From positions 310,001 to 374,000 of the forward strand of contig CAVTAP010000007.1 in the NCBI GenBank assembly GCA_963732695.1: DNA of 64,000 nt. Direction: 5' to 3'. The notes under the pieces were generated by a model. That model was not told where the DNA came from. It ran no database searches and saw only the letters and a list, made by a program, of their open reading frames with translations. This DNA is from CADEDH01 sp963732695 (GTDB lineage: Bacteria; Actinomycetota; Acidimicrobiia; Acidimicrobiales; SZUA-35). Below, in pieces: positions 17,220-25,632 of the stretch. Both the position numbers and the translations under genes were made by a program. Positions within the stretch are counted from its first letter, which is position 1. Each line of letters opens with the position of its first letter.

Positions 17220-18206
17220 CGAGTACTTGCCGGTGGTGTTGGCGATCACGCCACCGTTGCCGGCCTTCAGCTCCAGCACATGGGTGCCGGCCCGGTCGAG
17301 CCGGTAGGGCCCGTACTCGGTGTTGCAGCCGTAGTTGCCGATCCATTCCGGGGCCTCCGACCGCTTGCCCACCGGGTCCTCCAGCACGAGGTAGAGGTCC
17401 TGGGAGCAGTCGTGGTCGATGTCGCCCACCTTCACCGTGACCTCCTGGCCGGCCTCGGCCTCGAACGTCCACCGCTGGCGCCCCAGCGCCTCGGTGATGT
17501 CGCCCGAGATCTCGCTGCCCGGGGTGGCCGGCTTCTCGGGGAACGGAGCCAGCCAGTGGGGCACGAAGTTGTAGCCGCCGGTGGTGTCGGTCAGCACCGA
17601 CCCGTCGCCCCCGATCAGCTCGAGCGTGTACTCGCCGGCCTGCTCCATGACGAACGGGCCGTAGGTCTGGCAGCCGTAGTTGCCCACCCAGTCCACCTCG
17701 CCCCGCTTGCCCGACGGGTCCTGCATGACGAGGTAGATGTCCTGCACGCACTCGTGGTCGATGCTCACCATCTCGACCGTGAGCAGCTGGCCGGCGGTGG
17801 CGGTGAACGTCCAGCGGTCGGCCGCCCCCTTCTGCTCGATGTTGCCGTTGTTGGCCTTGTCGAACACGGCGGGGGCGGTGTCGACGTCGGTCGGGGCGGC
17901 GGCCACGGTGGGAGCGGCCAGGTCGCCGATGCTGATCGTGTCGGGGATCTCGGCCGAGCCGGTGCCGCCGGTACCCCCGCCTGCGGCGCTGGCCGGGGTG
18001 GTGGCGGCCGAGGCGGCGGCCGTGGTCGACGATCCGCTGCCGGCGGCGGCCGGGTTGGCCTGTCCGGCGGCCCCGGGGGCGGCGGTGCCGCCGGCGGTCA
18101 CGTCGGCCGAGCCGGTGGCGGTGGTTGAGCCGTCGCAGGCCGCCAGGGGCAACAGCAGGAAGGCCAGGCCGAAGAGCCGGGCCGCCCGCAGGTGTGTTCG
18201 GTGCAT
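17199..18206 (-). CDS. Lipoprotein with two tandem PPC-like beta domains
   Basis: The 335-residue protein has a signal peptide with lipobox LLPLAAC and an Ala/Gly/Ser/Thr-rich linker of about 80 residues. Two similar domains (about 110-215 and 225-330) then follow. Both share RWTF.A.AGQ, a DH.C.QD.YLV..DP.GKR block and a W.GNYGC...YGP block, so each carries two Cys that could pair. The pattern resembles bacterial pre-peptidase C-terminal domains, which bind surfaces or calcium. The start at 18206 is favoured by a strong GGAGGGAGAG 6-8 nt upstream. The function is unknown. Confidence 0.72.
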   Translation of the reverse strand: MHRTHLRAARLFGLAFLLLPLAACDGSTTATGSADVTAGGTAAPGAAGQANPAAAGSGSSTTAAASAATTPASAAGGGTGGTGSAEIPDTISIGDLAAPTVAAAPTDVDTAPAVFDKANNGNIEQKGAADRWTFTATAGQLLTVEMVSIDHECVQDIYLVMQDPSGKRGEVDWVGNYGCQTYGPFVMEQAGEYTLELIGGDGSVLTDTTGGYNFVPHWLAPFPEKPATPGSEISGDITEALGRQRWTFEAEAGQEVTVKVGDIDHDCSQDLYLVLEDPVGKRSEAPEWIGNYGCNTEYGPYRLDRAGTHVLELKAGNGGVIANTTGKYSLSFTLS

Positions 18207-18292
18207 GATTTCTCTCCCTCCAGGCGGGGAGCATACGACGACCGGAGGTCGAAGTGAGCGGGGATTTCGGGTCACCGGGCGGGATTCGGCAG

Positions 18293-18327
18293 CCGGCCCC
18301 ACGTCGCAGGCGTGGACGTGGGGCCGG
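18293..18327 (-). terminator. Hairpin terminator downstream of the ABC-transporter operon
   Basis: CCGGCCCCACGTC (18293-18305) pairs perfectly with GACGTGGGGCCGG (18315-18327) over 13 bp with a 9-nt loop. It lies 86 bp after the stop of the minus-strand ABC ATPase gene and upstream of the lipoprotein gene, so it fits an end signal for the ABC operon. Confidence 0.6.
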
Positions 18328-18412
18328 CGCCGGCCGACCGCAGCAGGGCGAGGTGGCGATCGGCCGGCCGGTCGGGGACGCCCCGACCTGCCGAGCATGG
18401 CTGGGCGCGGCG

Positions 18413-19318
18413 TCAGCGACGGCCCAGGTCGACCACGTGCTCGAAGCGGGAGAGGAGGCGGGGATCGTGGGACGAGACGATCACGCAGGTGCCGTACAGA
18501 GCCAGCTCGTGCAGGCTTTCGGCCACCAGGCGGGTGGAGGCGGCGTCGAGATGGGCCGTCGGCTCGTCGGCCAGCAGCACCGCCGGCTGGCGGACCATGG
18601 CCCGGGCGATGGCCACCCGCTGCTGCTCGCCGCCACTGAGTTGCGACGGGTACTTGAACACCGATCGGCTCAGACCGAACCAGGCCAGCAGGTGGATGGC
18701 CTCGGGGGCGGCCCGCTTCCACCGGGTGCCGTCGAGGCGGAGCGGCAAGGAGACGTTGTCGAGGGCGTTGAGCGCCTGCACCAGGTGGTAGTCCTGGAAC
18801 ACGATGCCCACCTTGCGCAGCTCGGAGGGGGGTGACAGGTGGCCCGGCAGCCGGCCCTTGCCGGCCACGTGCACCTCGCCCTCGGCGTGGTGGGCCACGC
18901 CGGCCAGGCACATGAGCACCGTCGTCTTGCCGCTGCCCGACGGGCCGGCCAGGCCCACCACCTCACCGGCCCGGGCGCTGAACGACAGGTTGCGGACGAT
19001 CCACTTGCGGGTGTCGCCGTCCTTGATCTGGACCCCGAGCCCCGTGACCCGGACCGGAGGCACCTCGGTGCCCCGCCCGAGCACGTTGCGGCCGCGGCCG
19101 GTGACCGGGGCGTTGTCGCCCTCGGCCACGGCCTCGGGCAGCGTCCCGTCCGGCACTGTCCCGTCCGGCACTGTCCGTCCAGCAGTCCCGTCCGGCGTTG
19201 TGTCGTCCGGCGTTGTGTCGTCGGCTTCGTCGGCGTCGGGCTTGCCGCCCTTGCGCTTCTCGTCGGGCGGCCGACCGTCCGACCCGGTCTCGTTCCTGCG
19301 CTTGACCCGTAGCTTCAC
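18413..19318 (-). CDS. ABC transporter ATP-binding protein (LolD/MacB type)
   Basis: The 301-residue ATPase has a C-terminal nucleotide-binding domain (about 85-300): Walker A GPSGSGKTT, signature LSGGEQQRVAIARA, Walker B AVLLADEPT and an H-loop SSHD. The first 80 residues are a charged linker with repeats of PDGT/PDDT, encoded by tandem 15-bp DNA units near 19140-19215. The GTG at 19318 is chosen because it lies 8 nt after GGGAG and just downstream of the permease stop. Other in-frame starts lie inside the permease gene. With the permease at 19398 it should form an exporter or lipoprotein-release type transporter. Confidence 0.85.
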   Translation of the reverse strand: MKLRVKRRNETGSDGRPPDEKRKGGKPDADEADDTTPDDTTPDGTAGRTVPDGTVPDGTLPEAVAEGDNAPVTGRGRNVLGRGTEVPPVRVTGLGVQIKDGDTRKWIVRNLSFSARAGEVVGLAGPSGSGKTTVLMCLAGVAHHAEGEVHVAGKGRLPGHLSPPSELRKVGIVFQDYHLVQALNALDNVSLPLRLDGTRWKRAAPEAIHLLAWFGLSRSVFKYPSQLSGGEQQRVAIARAMVRQPAVLLADEPTAHLDAASTRLVAESLHELALYGTCVIVSSHDPRLLSRFEHVVDLGRR

Positions 19319-19397
19319 CGCCACCGCTCCCCGCTCGATCCCAACCCTGCCGTCACGTCCGCCGCCACGACGACCGTTGTCGTTGCCCGGGTACCGG

Positions 19398-20399
19398 TCA
19401 TCGGGCCCCCCGGAAGGCGGCCGCCGGCGGGAGCCGGGTGATCTGCCAGCCGGCCAGCACGCCGGCCACCAGCGACACGGCCACGCTGAGCCCCAGGATC
19501 GAGGCCGTCGTGGGGATCGACCGCACGACCTCCAGGGGAAACAGGGGAGCGAGGGCCATGCCCAGGTTGACCCCCCACACGGCACCGATCAGGCTGATCA
19601 GGGCCCCCTCGAAGGCGAGGGTCACGCCCAGCGCCCGGCCGGTGGCGCCCAGGCACCGCAGGGCGGCCAGCTCCTGGCGCCGGTCGAGGATGGCCATGCG
19701 ACCGGTCGACAGCACGATGCCGCCCACCATGATCCACAGCAGCGTCCGGATGAGGGTGAGCGACACGACCGCCCCCTGGACCGGGCGGATCAGATCGGTC
19801 CGGGCCGTGGTGCGGGAGATGGCCTTGAGGCCCGGCGTGTCGTCGGCCTCGCCGCCCACGAAGGCCATGGCCCCCCGCTGGCCGCCGTAGTAGATGTCCT
19901 GCATGTCCTTCACCGAGGTGAAGGCCACCGGGCCGCCGGCGTAGAGGCGGACCCCGGAGGTCACGCCCACCACCTCGAGGGGTGTGCCCTTCAGCTCCAC
20001 CGTGTCGCCCAGGCCCACCCCGGCGCTTTCGTCGATCACGATCTCGCCCGGCCCCGGGTCGGTCCGGCCCGCCACCACGTCCACCGCCGGGTGGTCGAGC
20101 CCGAACAGGTTGAGGTCGAGCTCGCCCCCGGGGGCGATGTCGCGGGAGAACAGGAGGGGTTGGCTGCCCTCGGGGCCGGTCGTCTGGTCCACCATGCCCC
20201 CGGTGAGCAGGCCGGAGGCGCCTTCGGGCGTGCTCAGACCGGAGCCCAGGGCGTCGAGCGTCCGGTCGACCTCCCGGTCGAAGCCGGAGGTCACGCCGGC
20301 CATCACGTAGGCCAGGGCCACGGCCAGGGCGATGCCCACGATGGCCGCCGCCGTCCGGCCCCGCCGGCGGGCCAGCCCCTGCACCGCCAGGTGGATCAT
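19398..20399 (-). CDS. FtsX/MacB-type ABC transporter permease
   Basis: The 333-residue protein begins MIHLAVQGLARRRGRTAAA followed by a first membrane helix (about 18-38). A large external domain (about 45-215) and three further hydrophobic segments come next: LIRTLLWIMVGGIVLS, VTLAFEGALISLIGAV and ASILGLSVAVSLVAGVLAG. This is the FtsX-like plan. The cytoplasmic loop RMAILDRRQELAALRCLGA is the usual coupling motif for a MacB/LolD ATPase, encoded next. Its ATG overlaps the stop of the upstream oxidoreductase gene (ATGA), so the two are translationally coupled. Confidence 0.82.
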   Translation of the reverse strand: MIHLAVQGLARRRGRTAAAIVGIALAVALAYVMAGVTSGFDREVDRTLDALGSGLSTPEGASGLLTGGMVDQTTGPEGSQPLLFSRDIAPGGELDLNLFGLDHPAVDVVAGRTDPGPGEIVIDESAGVGLGDTVELKGTPLEVVGVTSGVRLYAGGPVAFTSVKDMQDIYYGGQRGAMAFVGGEADDTPGLKAISRTTARTDLIRPVQGAVVSLTLIRTLLWIMVGGIVLSTGRMAILDRRQELAALRCLGATGRALGVTLAFEGALISLIGAVWGVNLGMALAPLFPLEVVRSIPTTASILGLSVAVSLVAGVLAGWQITRLPPAAAFRGAR

Positions 20400-22048
20400 C
20401 GCCCCGCCCCGCCCGTCTTCTTCTCGGGGGTGCCCTTGTTCGGAGTGAAGGCCCGGTGCATCACCCGGGGGGTGCCGAAGGCCAGCAGCTTGCCGGCCGT
20501 CATCACGCCGATCATCATGGCCGAGTTGACGCCGGGCACCACCAGGTCGGTGCCGGTGAGGTAGAGGCGCCGCACCGAGGTGCCGATGGAGAACTGGTTG
20601 CGGGCCAGCCGGTCGGGGGTGCAGGGGCGGCCGTAGACCTGGCCGCCGGCGTGGTTGCTCATCGACGTGAAGGTCAACGGCGTGGCCAGCTCGTGGTAGG
20701 CGATCAGGTCCCGCAGGCCGGGAACCCGTTCCTCCACGAAGTCGAGCAGGGCCTCGGTGTAGCGGGCCTTGGCCTGCTCGTAGTCCTCGCCCCGCTTCTT
20801 CCAGTTGGGCCCGCCCCGGCGCTGCCAGGTCGATTCGTCGGCGAAGGTGACGATCTGGGCCGTGTGGGAGGTCTGGGTGGGGTTTCGCAACGAGCCGAAC
20901 GACAGGTAGCCGCCGTTGATCTCCGGCGGGAAGCTCGAGGCGTCGGCCTTGCGGTCGTGGTCGAGCCCGTCGTACAGCCAGTAGTTGCAGTTCTCGAACC
21001 CGTGCCGGGATGGGTCGTCCTCGAGGCCCATGAACAGGACGGTGGCCGATGTGCCGCGCTCGGCCTGCGACAGGCGGGCCCGCTCCCGTTGGCCCAGTGC
21101 GGGGTCGACGAGGCCGAAGGTGACGTCGACGCCGGCGTCGGACACGATGCGGGGGGCGTAGAACTGGCGGCGCTCGCCCCGGTGGTTCACCACCACGCCC
21201 ACCGCCCGGTTGCCCCGGGTGATGATCTTCTCCACCGGGTGGCGGGCCAGGCACCGGCCGCCGTGCTCCTCGATCTGGGCCACGGCGCCGGCCACGATCT
21301 GGTGCGAACCGCCCACGGGGTACCAGCCGCCGTTCTGGAAGTCGCTGGCCACGATGGCGTGCACGCCGAAGGCGCTGGCGCCCGGCGGGGTGCCGTAGTC
21401 GGGCCACTGGCCGGCCAGGATCGCCTTGAGCAGGGGGTCCTGGAACCGGCGGTCGAGCTGGGCGGCGGTGCGGGTCATGGCCAGCTTGCGGCCGGCGGCC
21501 ACCACGGACGACACCGGCTCGGGGAACTCCTTGGCGTAGAACCAGCGGAACGACCAGCTCTGGGCCGACTTGAGGTCCTTGAACCAGCGGTCGACGGCCC
21601 GCGCCTCGGCCGGGAACAGCTCCTTCAGCGTCGCCGAGTAACGCTTGGGGTCCGACGGCACGTCGAAGGTGCCGTCGGGGAACACGAAGCGCTCGAACCG
21701 GTCGTCGAGCTTGTGCCACTGCACCCGCCCCCCGGTCACCAGGTCCATGCACTGGCGGGTGAGGGAGCCCTCCTGCATCTCGCCGATGTAGTGGACACCG
21801 GGGTCCCACAGGTAGCCGTGCCGCTGGAACGAGTGGAGGAACCCGCCCAGCTTGAAGTGGGCCTCCAGCACGAGCACCCGCTTGCCCCCCACCTGGGCCA
21901 GGATGCTGGCGGTCGACAGCCCACCCATGCCCGATCCGATGACGATCACGTCGTAGTGCGACTCCGGGCCCGGCGCCGGTCCGGTGCCGGGCTCCGGAAC
22001 GTCGAGCGTGGACGTGGCTCCCGCGGCGGCCAACTCGGATGTCGTCAT
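20396..22048 (-). CDS. FAD-dependent oxidoreductase of the retinol-saturase/phytoene-desaturase family
   Basis: The 550-residue protein has an N-terminal extension of about 30 residues, then the FAD fold VIVIGSGMGGLSTASILAQ and LVLEAHFKLGGFLHSF. The segment DPGVHYIGEM and the C-terminal LYLTGTDLVVPGVNSAMMIG are characteristic of the all-trans-retinol 13,14-reductase/CrtI superfamily. The reaction is probably saturation or desaturation of a polyene or isoprenoid lipid. AAGGAAGG lies 8 nt before the ATG. The ATGA overlap with a MacB-type permease suggests that product or substrate is moved across the membrane by that transporter. Confidence 0.82.
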   Translation of the reverse strand: MTTSELAAAGATSTLDVPEPGTGPAPGPESHYDVIVIGSGMGGLSTASILAQVGGKRVLVLEAHFKLGGFLHSFQRHGYLWDPGVHYIGEMQEGSLTRQCMDLVTGGRVQWHKLDDRFERFVFPDGTFDVPSDPKRYSATLKELFPAEARAVDRWFKDLKSAQSWSFRWFYAKEFPEPVSSVVAAGRKLAMTRTAAQLDRRFQDPLLKAILAGQWPDYGTPPGASAFGVHAIVASDFQNGGWYPVGGSHQIVAGAVAQIEEHGGRCLARHPVEKIITRGNRAVGVVVNHRGERRQFYAPRIVSDAGVDVTFGLVDPALGQRERARLSQAERGTSATVLFMGLEDDPSRHGFENCNYWLYDGLDHDRKADASSFPPEINGGYLSFGSLRNPTQTSHTAQIVTFADESTWQRRGGPNWKKRGEDYEQAKARYTEALLDFVEERVPGLRDLIAYHELATPLTFTSMSNHAGGQVYGRPCTPDRLARNQFSIGTSVRRLYLTGTDLVVPGVNSAMMIGVMTAGKLLAFGTPRVMHRAFTPNKGTPEKKTGGAGR

Positions 22049-22362
22049 TCGTACGGCCTTCCTTGCCGATATGCGGAGTTGTCGCGGCTGCTATTTCGCC
22101 GATATCGCACGGACATGGCGCGACGAAAGACGCCGTTGCCATAGGCCGAGGCGCGAAACTGGCCCGTCGCCTACAGGGGACAACGGTTGCCGCCGCGGCG
22201 AAGATACGGGGGGAGCAGATTTACCCATCGGTTCGGCGGCGTCTTGCCGTGGACTCGGGGTCAGGTAGTTCGTAATCTGGCGTTGGCCTATCTTGTCGAT
22301 GGCTATTGCCGGCGGCGAGACCGACTTTCTACTTCAGCAAACCGTGTGGGGCGGTACATCTC
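22049..22362. other. Divergent intergenic region without a gene
   Basis: These 314 bp separate the divergent oxidoreductase and tethered-sigma genes. Base composition is visibly less GC-rich than in the flanks (for example TATTTCGCCGATATCGC near 22091). Promoters for both directions must lie here, but I see no convincing hexamer pair, tRNA or conserved small ORF. Confidence 0.5.
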
Positions 22363-23967
22363 ATGGCGATGGTGCGCGGCCGCACGACGGTCGAGCTGAT
22401 CCGGGAATCAGCGCTCGGCGACGAGCAGGCGATCTCAGAATTGGTGCAAGAAACCGCACCGGATTTCCTGGCTTTCGTGGCCAAGAGATCGCAATGTGAT
22501 CCGGAATACATCGTCAACGAGGTGCTGGCCAACGTGCTGCGGCGCCTGCCCGAGCTCGATCTCCCGTCGGAGCGGGAGTTCCGGGCGTACGTCTACCGGT
22601 CGCTGCGCAACCGGCTGGCCGACGAGCACCGCCGGTCAAACCCGGTCACCGTGCCCATCGACACCATGGCCGACTCCACCGCCCCCACCGTGGAGTTCGA
22701 GGGCGAGGTGATCCGCCGGATGTCGCTGTCGGGCCTGCTCGACCGCCTCACCCCGGCCCAGCGGGCGGTGATCTCGAGCCGGTTCCTCCACGGCCTGTCG
22801 CTGGAGGAGACGGCGGTCCGGGTGGGCAAGCCGGTCCGGTCGGTGAAGGCCCTGCAGAGCCGGGGTCTGCGGTCGTTGCGGCTGGCGGCTGGCGTCGCCG
22901 CGGTGGTGATCATCGTCCTGCTCGGGTTGCTCGTGTTCCGCGAGCGGGTGGACACCGACCTCCAGCCGGTCGACACCAATGGCGGTCTGGTCGACGGCAG
23001 CCGCACCGATGGCGACGGCGGCCGCCAGGATGGCGACGCCACCTCCACCGACGGCACGGACCACGTGGGCGACACCGATCTTCGCAGCGAGGGCAGCACC
23101 ACCACGGTGGCCGCCGACAACGGCGGAGGCGAAGCGCCGCTGGTGGGCGGCCCGGTGGGGGCCGTGCCCGGCATCGGGGCCGAGGCGGCCCGCTCGTCGG
23201 GTGGGGCCCGCGGGCCGGCCGGCACCACCGTCACCCCGCTGGGCGCCGGTGCCGGCCCCGTCACGGGCCCGGCGTCAGCCGTTCCCGGAGCGGCAACCAC
23301 CATTCCCGGGGCACCCACCATTTCGGCGTCGGCCCCGGTTCCCACCGCGGTGCCGGCGCCGGTCACCACCACGGCCGTGGCCGCCGGTGCCTCCCGCTGT
23401 CTGGCCGTGGAGGGGCCGACCTCGGTGCTCGAGGGGACGACCAGCAGCTACCGCCTGTCGTTCGACAAGGCCGAGGCCGCCGATCGCATCGTGCGCATCA
23501 GCGTGGCGCCGGGCTCGGCCGCCTGGGTGGGCAGCCCGGCCGGGGTCGACAACCAGGACATCATGTGGGGCGGCTACTACACCACGTGGCTCACCGCCCC
23601 GCTGCTGCCCCCGGTGCAGACCGGCACGATCTACAACCGGGTGCTGGTGCCGGCCAGTGACCTCCTCCGGATCCTGTCCAGCGACCACCCGATGGTGGGG
23701 CCGGCCGACGCCACCTGGGACTACTCGATCCTCTCGGGTGGCGTGGTGCAGCAGGCGCCCTGGGTCGACGTGCGGGTGCCGGCCGGCGCCCTGCGCTCCG
23801 ACCCGATCGAGATCAGGGCCTACGCCGAGAAGGTCACGATCGACATGCACGGCAACCACACCGGCTACGACGAGTTCGGCGAACGGTTCGGCCTCGGCGC
23901 CATCGGCTGCACCACCTCGGTGGTGGTCGCCAACGCCTCAACCCAGGTCTTCGTCAACACCTTCTAG
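22363..23967 (+). CDS. ECF-type sigma factor fused to a membrane helix and large external domain
   Basis: This is a 534-residue protein. Residues 5-165 are a sigma-70 module: region 2 includes DPEYIVNEVLANVLRRLP and FRAYVYRSLRNRLADEHRR; region 4 has LTPAQRAVISSRF, HGLSLEETAVRVG and SVKALQSRGLRSLR. About ten residues later comes a strong transmembrane helix (LAAGVAAVVIIVLLGLLVF, about 177-196). A long Ala/Pro/Thr/Gly/Asp-rich stalk follows, then a C-terminal domain of about 190 residues with two widely spaced Cys. The sigma module would be held at the inner membrane face until released or signalled. ATG 22363 is preferred over 22306, which would add 19 unrelated residues. No separate anti-sigma gene is adjacent. 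Confidence 0.78.
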   Translation: MAMVRGRTTVELIRESALGDEQAISELVQETAPDFLAFVAKRSQCDPEYIVNEVLANVLRRLPELDLPSEREFRAYVYRSLRNRLADEHRRSNPVTVPIDTMADSTAPTVEFEGEVIRRMSLSGLLDRLTPAQRAVISSRFLHGLSLEETAVRVGKPVRSVKALQSRGLRSLRLAAGVAAVVIIVLLGLLVFRERVDTDLQPVDTNGGLVDGSRTDGDGGRQDGDATSTDGTDHVGDTDLRSEGSTTTVAADNGGGEAPLVGGPVGAVPGIGAEAARSSGGARGPAGTTVTPLGAGAGPVTGPASAVPGAATTIPGAPTISASAPVPTAVPAPVTTTAVAAGASRCLAVEGPTSVLEGTTSSYRLSFDKAEAADRIVRISVAPGSAAWVGSPAGVDNQDIMWGGYYTTWLTAPLLPPVQTGTIYNRVLVPASDLLRILSSDHPMVGPADATWDYSILSGGVVQQAPWVDVRVPAGALRSDPIEIRAYAEKVTIDMHGNHTGYDEFGERFGLGAIGCTTSVVVANASTQVFVNTF

Positions 23968-24040
23968 TCGGCCGCACCTTCTAGTCGGCCGCACCTTCTC
24001 GTCGCCGATGGCGCGGACCAGTCGCCGATGGCACGGAGGG
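23958..24040. repeat. Two tandem repeats at the 3' end of the tethered sigma gene
   Basis: CACCTTCTAGTCGGCCG is repeated exactly at 23958-23974 and 23975-23991, with a partial third unit. The first copy contains the TAG stop at 23965-23967. Directly after it, a 20-bp unit GTCGCCGATGGCRCGGACCA begins at 24001 and recurs at 24021, the second copy diverging at its end. This resembles the 17-bp array at 17135-17219 that also covers a stop codon. Confidence 0.7.
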
Positions 24041-24056
24041 CCGTACCCTCCGAGGC

Positions 24057-24698
24057 GTGCGCTTCACCAAGCCGTACTGGGCCGGGATCGCTGACGGATC
24101 GGTGACCGTGGCCTTCCGCCGCTGGCGGGCGCCCACGGTGGTGGCCGGCCGCCCCTACCGCACCGGCGGGGGCCGGATCGAGGTGCTGTCGGTCGAGGTG
24201 GTGGATCCCGCCGCCATCACCGCCGCCGATGCCGCCCGGGCCGGCCACGCCTCGCCCGACGAGGTGCGGGCCTCGCTCGACGCCATGGCGGACCGCCAGG
24301 CCGGGGGCGACGACCGGCGCGTCTACCGGGTGGTGTTCCGCCGGCTCGACGAACCCGACCCCCGGGAGCAGCTGGCCCACAGCTCCGGCCTGACCTCCGA
24401 CGACGTGGCCACCATCGACACCCGGCTCGATCGGCTCGACCGGGCGTCGGCCATCGGACCCTGGACCCGCTCCACGCTCCGCCTGATCGCCGCCAACGAG
24501 GGGGTGCGGGCCCCCGATCTGGCCGCCTCGGTGGGCCGGGAGACCGCCCCGTTCAAGCTCGACGTGCGCAAGCTCAAGAACCTGGGTCTCACGATCAGCC
24601 TCCGGGTGGGCTATCTGGTGTCGCCCCGGGGCCGGGCCTACCTGGAGGCGTGCGGCCCCGCCGAGGGTGCCGGCGCCGCCGAATCGGTCGACGCCTGA
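24057..24698 (+). CDS. ASCH-like domain protein of unknown function
   Basis: The 213-residue protein begins MRFTKPYWAGIADGSVTVAFRRW, close to the ASCH/PUA-like pattern in which a lysine- or arginine-rich strand follows a G-x-x-T turn; such domains bind RNA. The C-terminal 80 residues (TRSTLRLIAANEGVRAPDLAA, KLDVRKLKNLGLT) look like a winged helix. The GTG start lies 7 nt after the -10-like TACCCT (24044-24049), suggesting a leaderless mRNA. It is the last gene before the rplC promoter. An RNA-related role is an inference from the fold only. Confidence 0.6.
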   Translation: MRFTKPYWAGIADGSVTVAFRRWRAPTVVAGRPYRTGGGRIEVLSVEVVDPAAITAADAARAGHASPDEVRASLDAMADRQAGGDDRRVYRVVFRRLDEPDPREQLAHSSGLTSDDVATIDTRLDRLDRASAIGPWTRSTLRLIAANEGVRAPDLAASVGRETAPFKLDVRKLKNLGLTISLRVGYLVSPRGRAYLEACGPAEGAGAAESVDA

Positions 24699-24714
24699 TC
24701 TCGGCCGCAGTGGG

Positions 24715-24984
24715 TGGAACAGGGGCGGCCCCGCAGTAGGATTGGCCGGTCCGCCGGAACCTCCTGCTGACAGCCGCTCGTACGGCCGTCGGCCCTGGGT
24801 TCGGTGAACGTTTCGCTCCGGTCCGTGAAGGCCTCAGCCTGCCAGCTGAAGGAACCGTACGGCCCACCTCATCACAAGAGCCCGGCGCGCTGCCCTCACC
24901 GGCCGCCGCTGGGTGTTCACGTGAACGGCGCTCCGCCCGGTCTCCGGGCCCGGCGGTACGCCCTCTGACGGGAAAGAGACACGC
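24715..24984 (+). promoter_or_regulatory. Promoter and long leader of the rplC operon
   Basis: TGGAAC (24715-24720) and TAGGAT (24737-24742) with 16-bp spacing are a plausible promoter. About 240 nt of non-coding leader follow before rplC, with several GC-rich inverted segments and GGGAAAGAGA as Shine-Dalgarno. In other bacteria an S10-operon leader is the target of L4 feedback. Here such a leader sits before rplC instead of before rpsJ, so regulation may have moved with the split. No leader structure was proved. Confidence 0.45.
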
Positions 24985-25632
24985 ATGGCTCACAAGGCGA
25001 TCGTCGGCCGTAAGGTCGGCATGACCCAGGTCTGGGACGAAGACAATCGGATGGTGCCGGTCACCGTGGTGGAGGTGACACCCTGCCGCGTCGTCCAGGT
25101 GAAGACCCCGCAGACCGACGGCTACTCCGCCATCCAGGTCACGCTCGGCACCAAGGACGCCCGCAAGCTGTCCAAGCCCGAGGCCGGCCACTTCGCCCGG
25201 GCCGGCGTCGCTCCCGGCACCGAGCTGGTGGAGCTCCGCCTCGACGATGTCTCTGACTACTCGGTGGGCCAGGAGCTCGGCGCCGACGTGTTCGAGGCCG
25301 GCGAGTCGATCGACGCCATCGGCACCTCGAAGGGCAAGGGCTTCGCCGGTGTGATGAAGCGCCACAACTTCCAGGGCCAGCGGGCCACCCACGGTGCCCA
25401 CCTGGTGCACCGGGCCCCCGGCTCGATCGGCCAGTGCGCCACCCCGTCCCGGGTGTTCAAGGGCGTCAAGATGGCCGGCCGCATGGGCTCCGACAAGGTC
25501 ACCACCCAGAACCTGATCGTGGTCCGGGCCGACGCCGAGAAGAACATCGTGCTGGTCAAGGGCTCGGTCCCGGGCGCCAAGGGCGGCACGGTCATCATCC
25601 GCAACGCGATCAAGAAGGCGGTCAGCGCCTGA
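24985..25632 (+). CDS. rplC: 50S ribosomal protein L3
   Basis: The 215-residue protein starts MAHKAIVGRKVGMTQVWDE and contains KGKGFAGVMKRHNFQGQRATHG, the conserved loop reaching toward the peptidyl-transferase centre. Length is normal. It begins a run of tightly packed genes, its stop overlapping the rplD start (TGATG). In most bacteria it follows rpsJ directly. Here it has its own promoter region. Confidence 0.97.
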   Translation: MAHKAIVGRKVGMTQVWDEDNRMVPVTVVEVTPCRVVQVKTPQTDGYSAIQVTLGTKDARKLSKPEAGHFARAGVAPGTELVELRLDDVSDYSVGQELGADVFEAGESIDAIGTSKGKGFAGVMKRHNFQGQRATHGAHLVHRAPGSIGQCATPSRVFKGVKMAGRMGSDKVTTQNLIVVRADAEKNIVLVKGSVPGAKGGTVIIRNAIKKAVSA

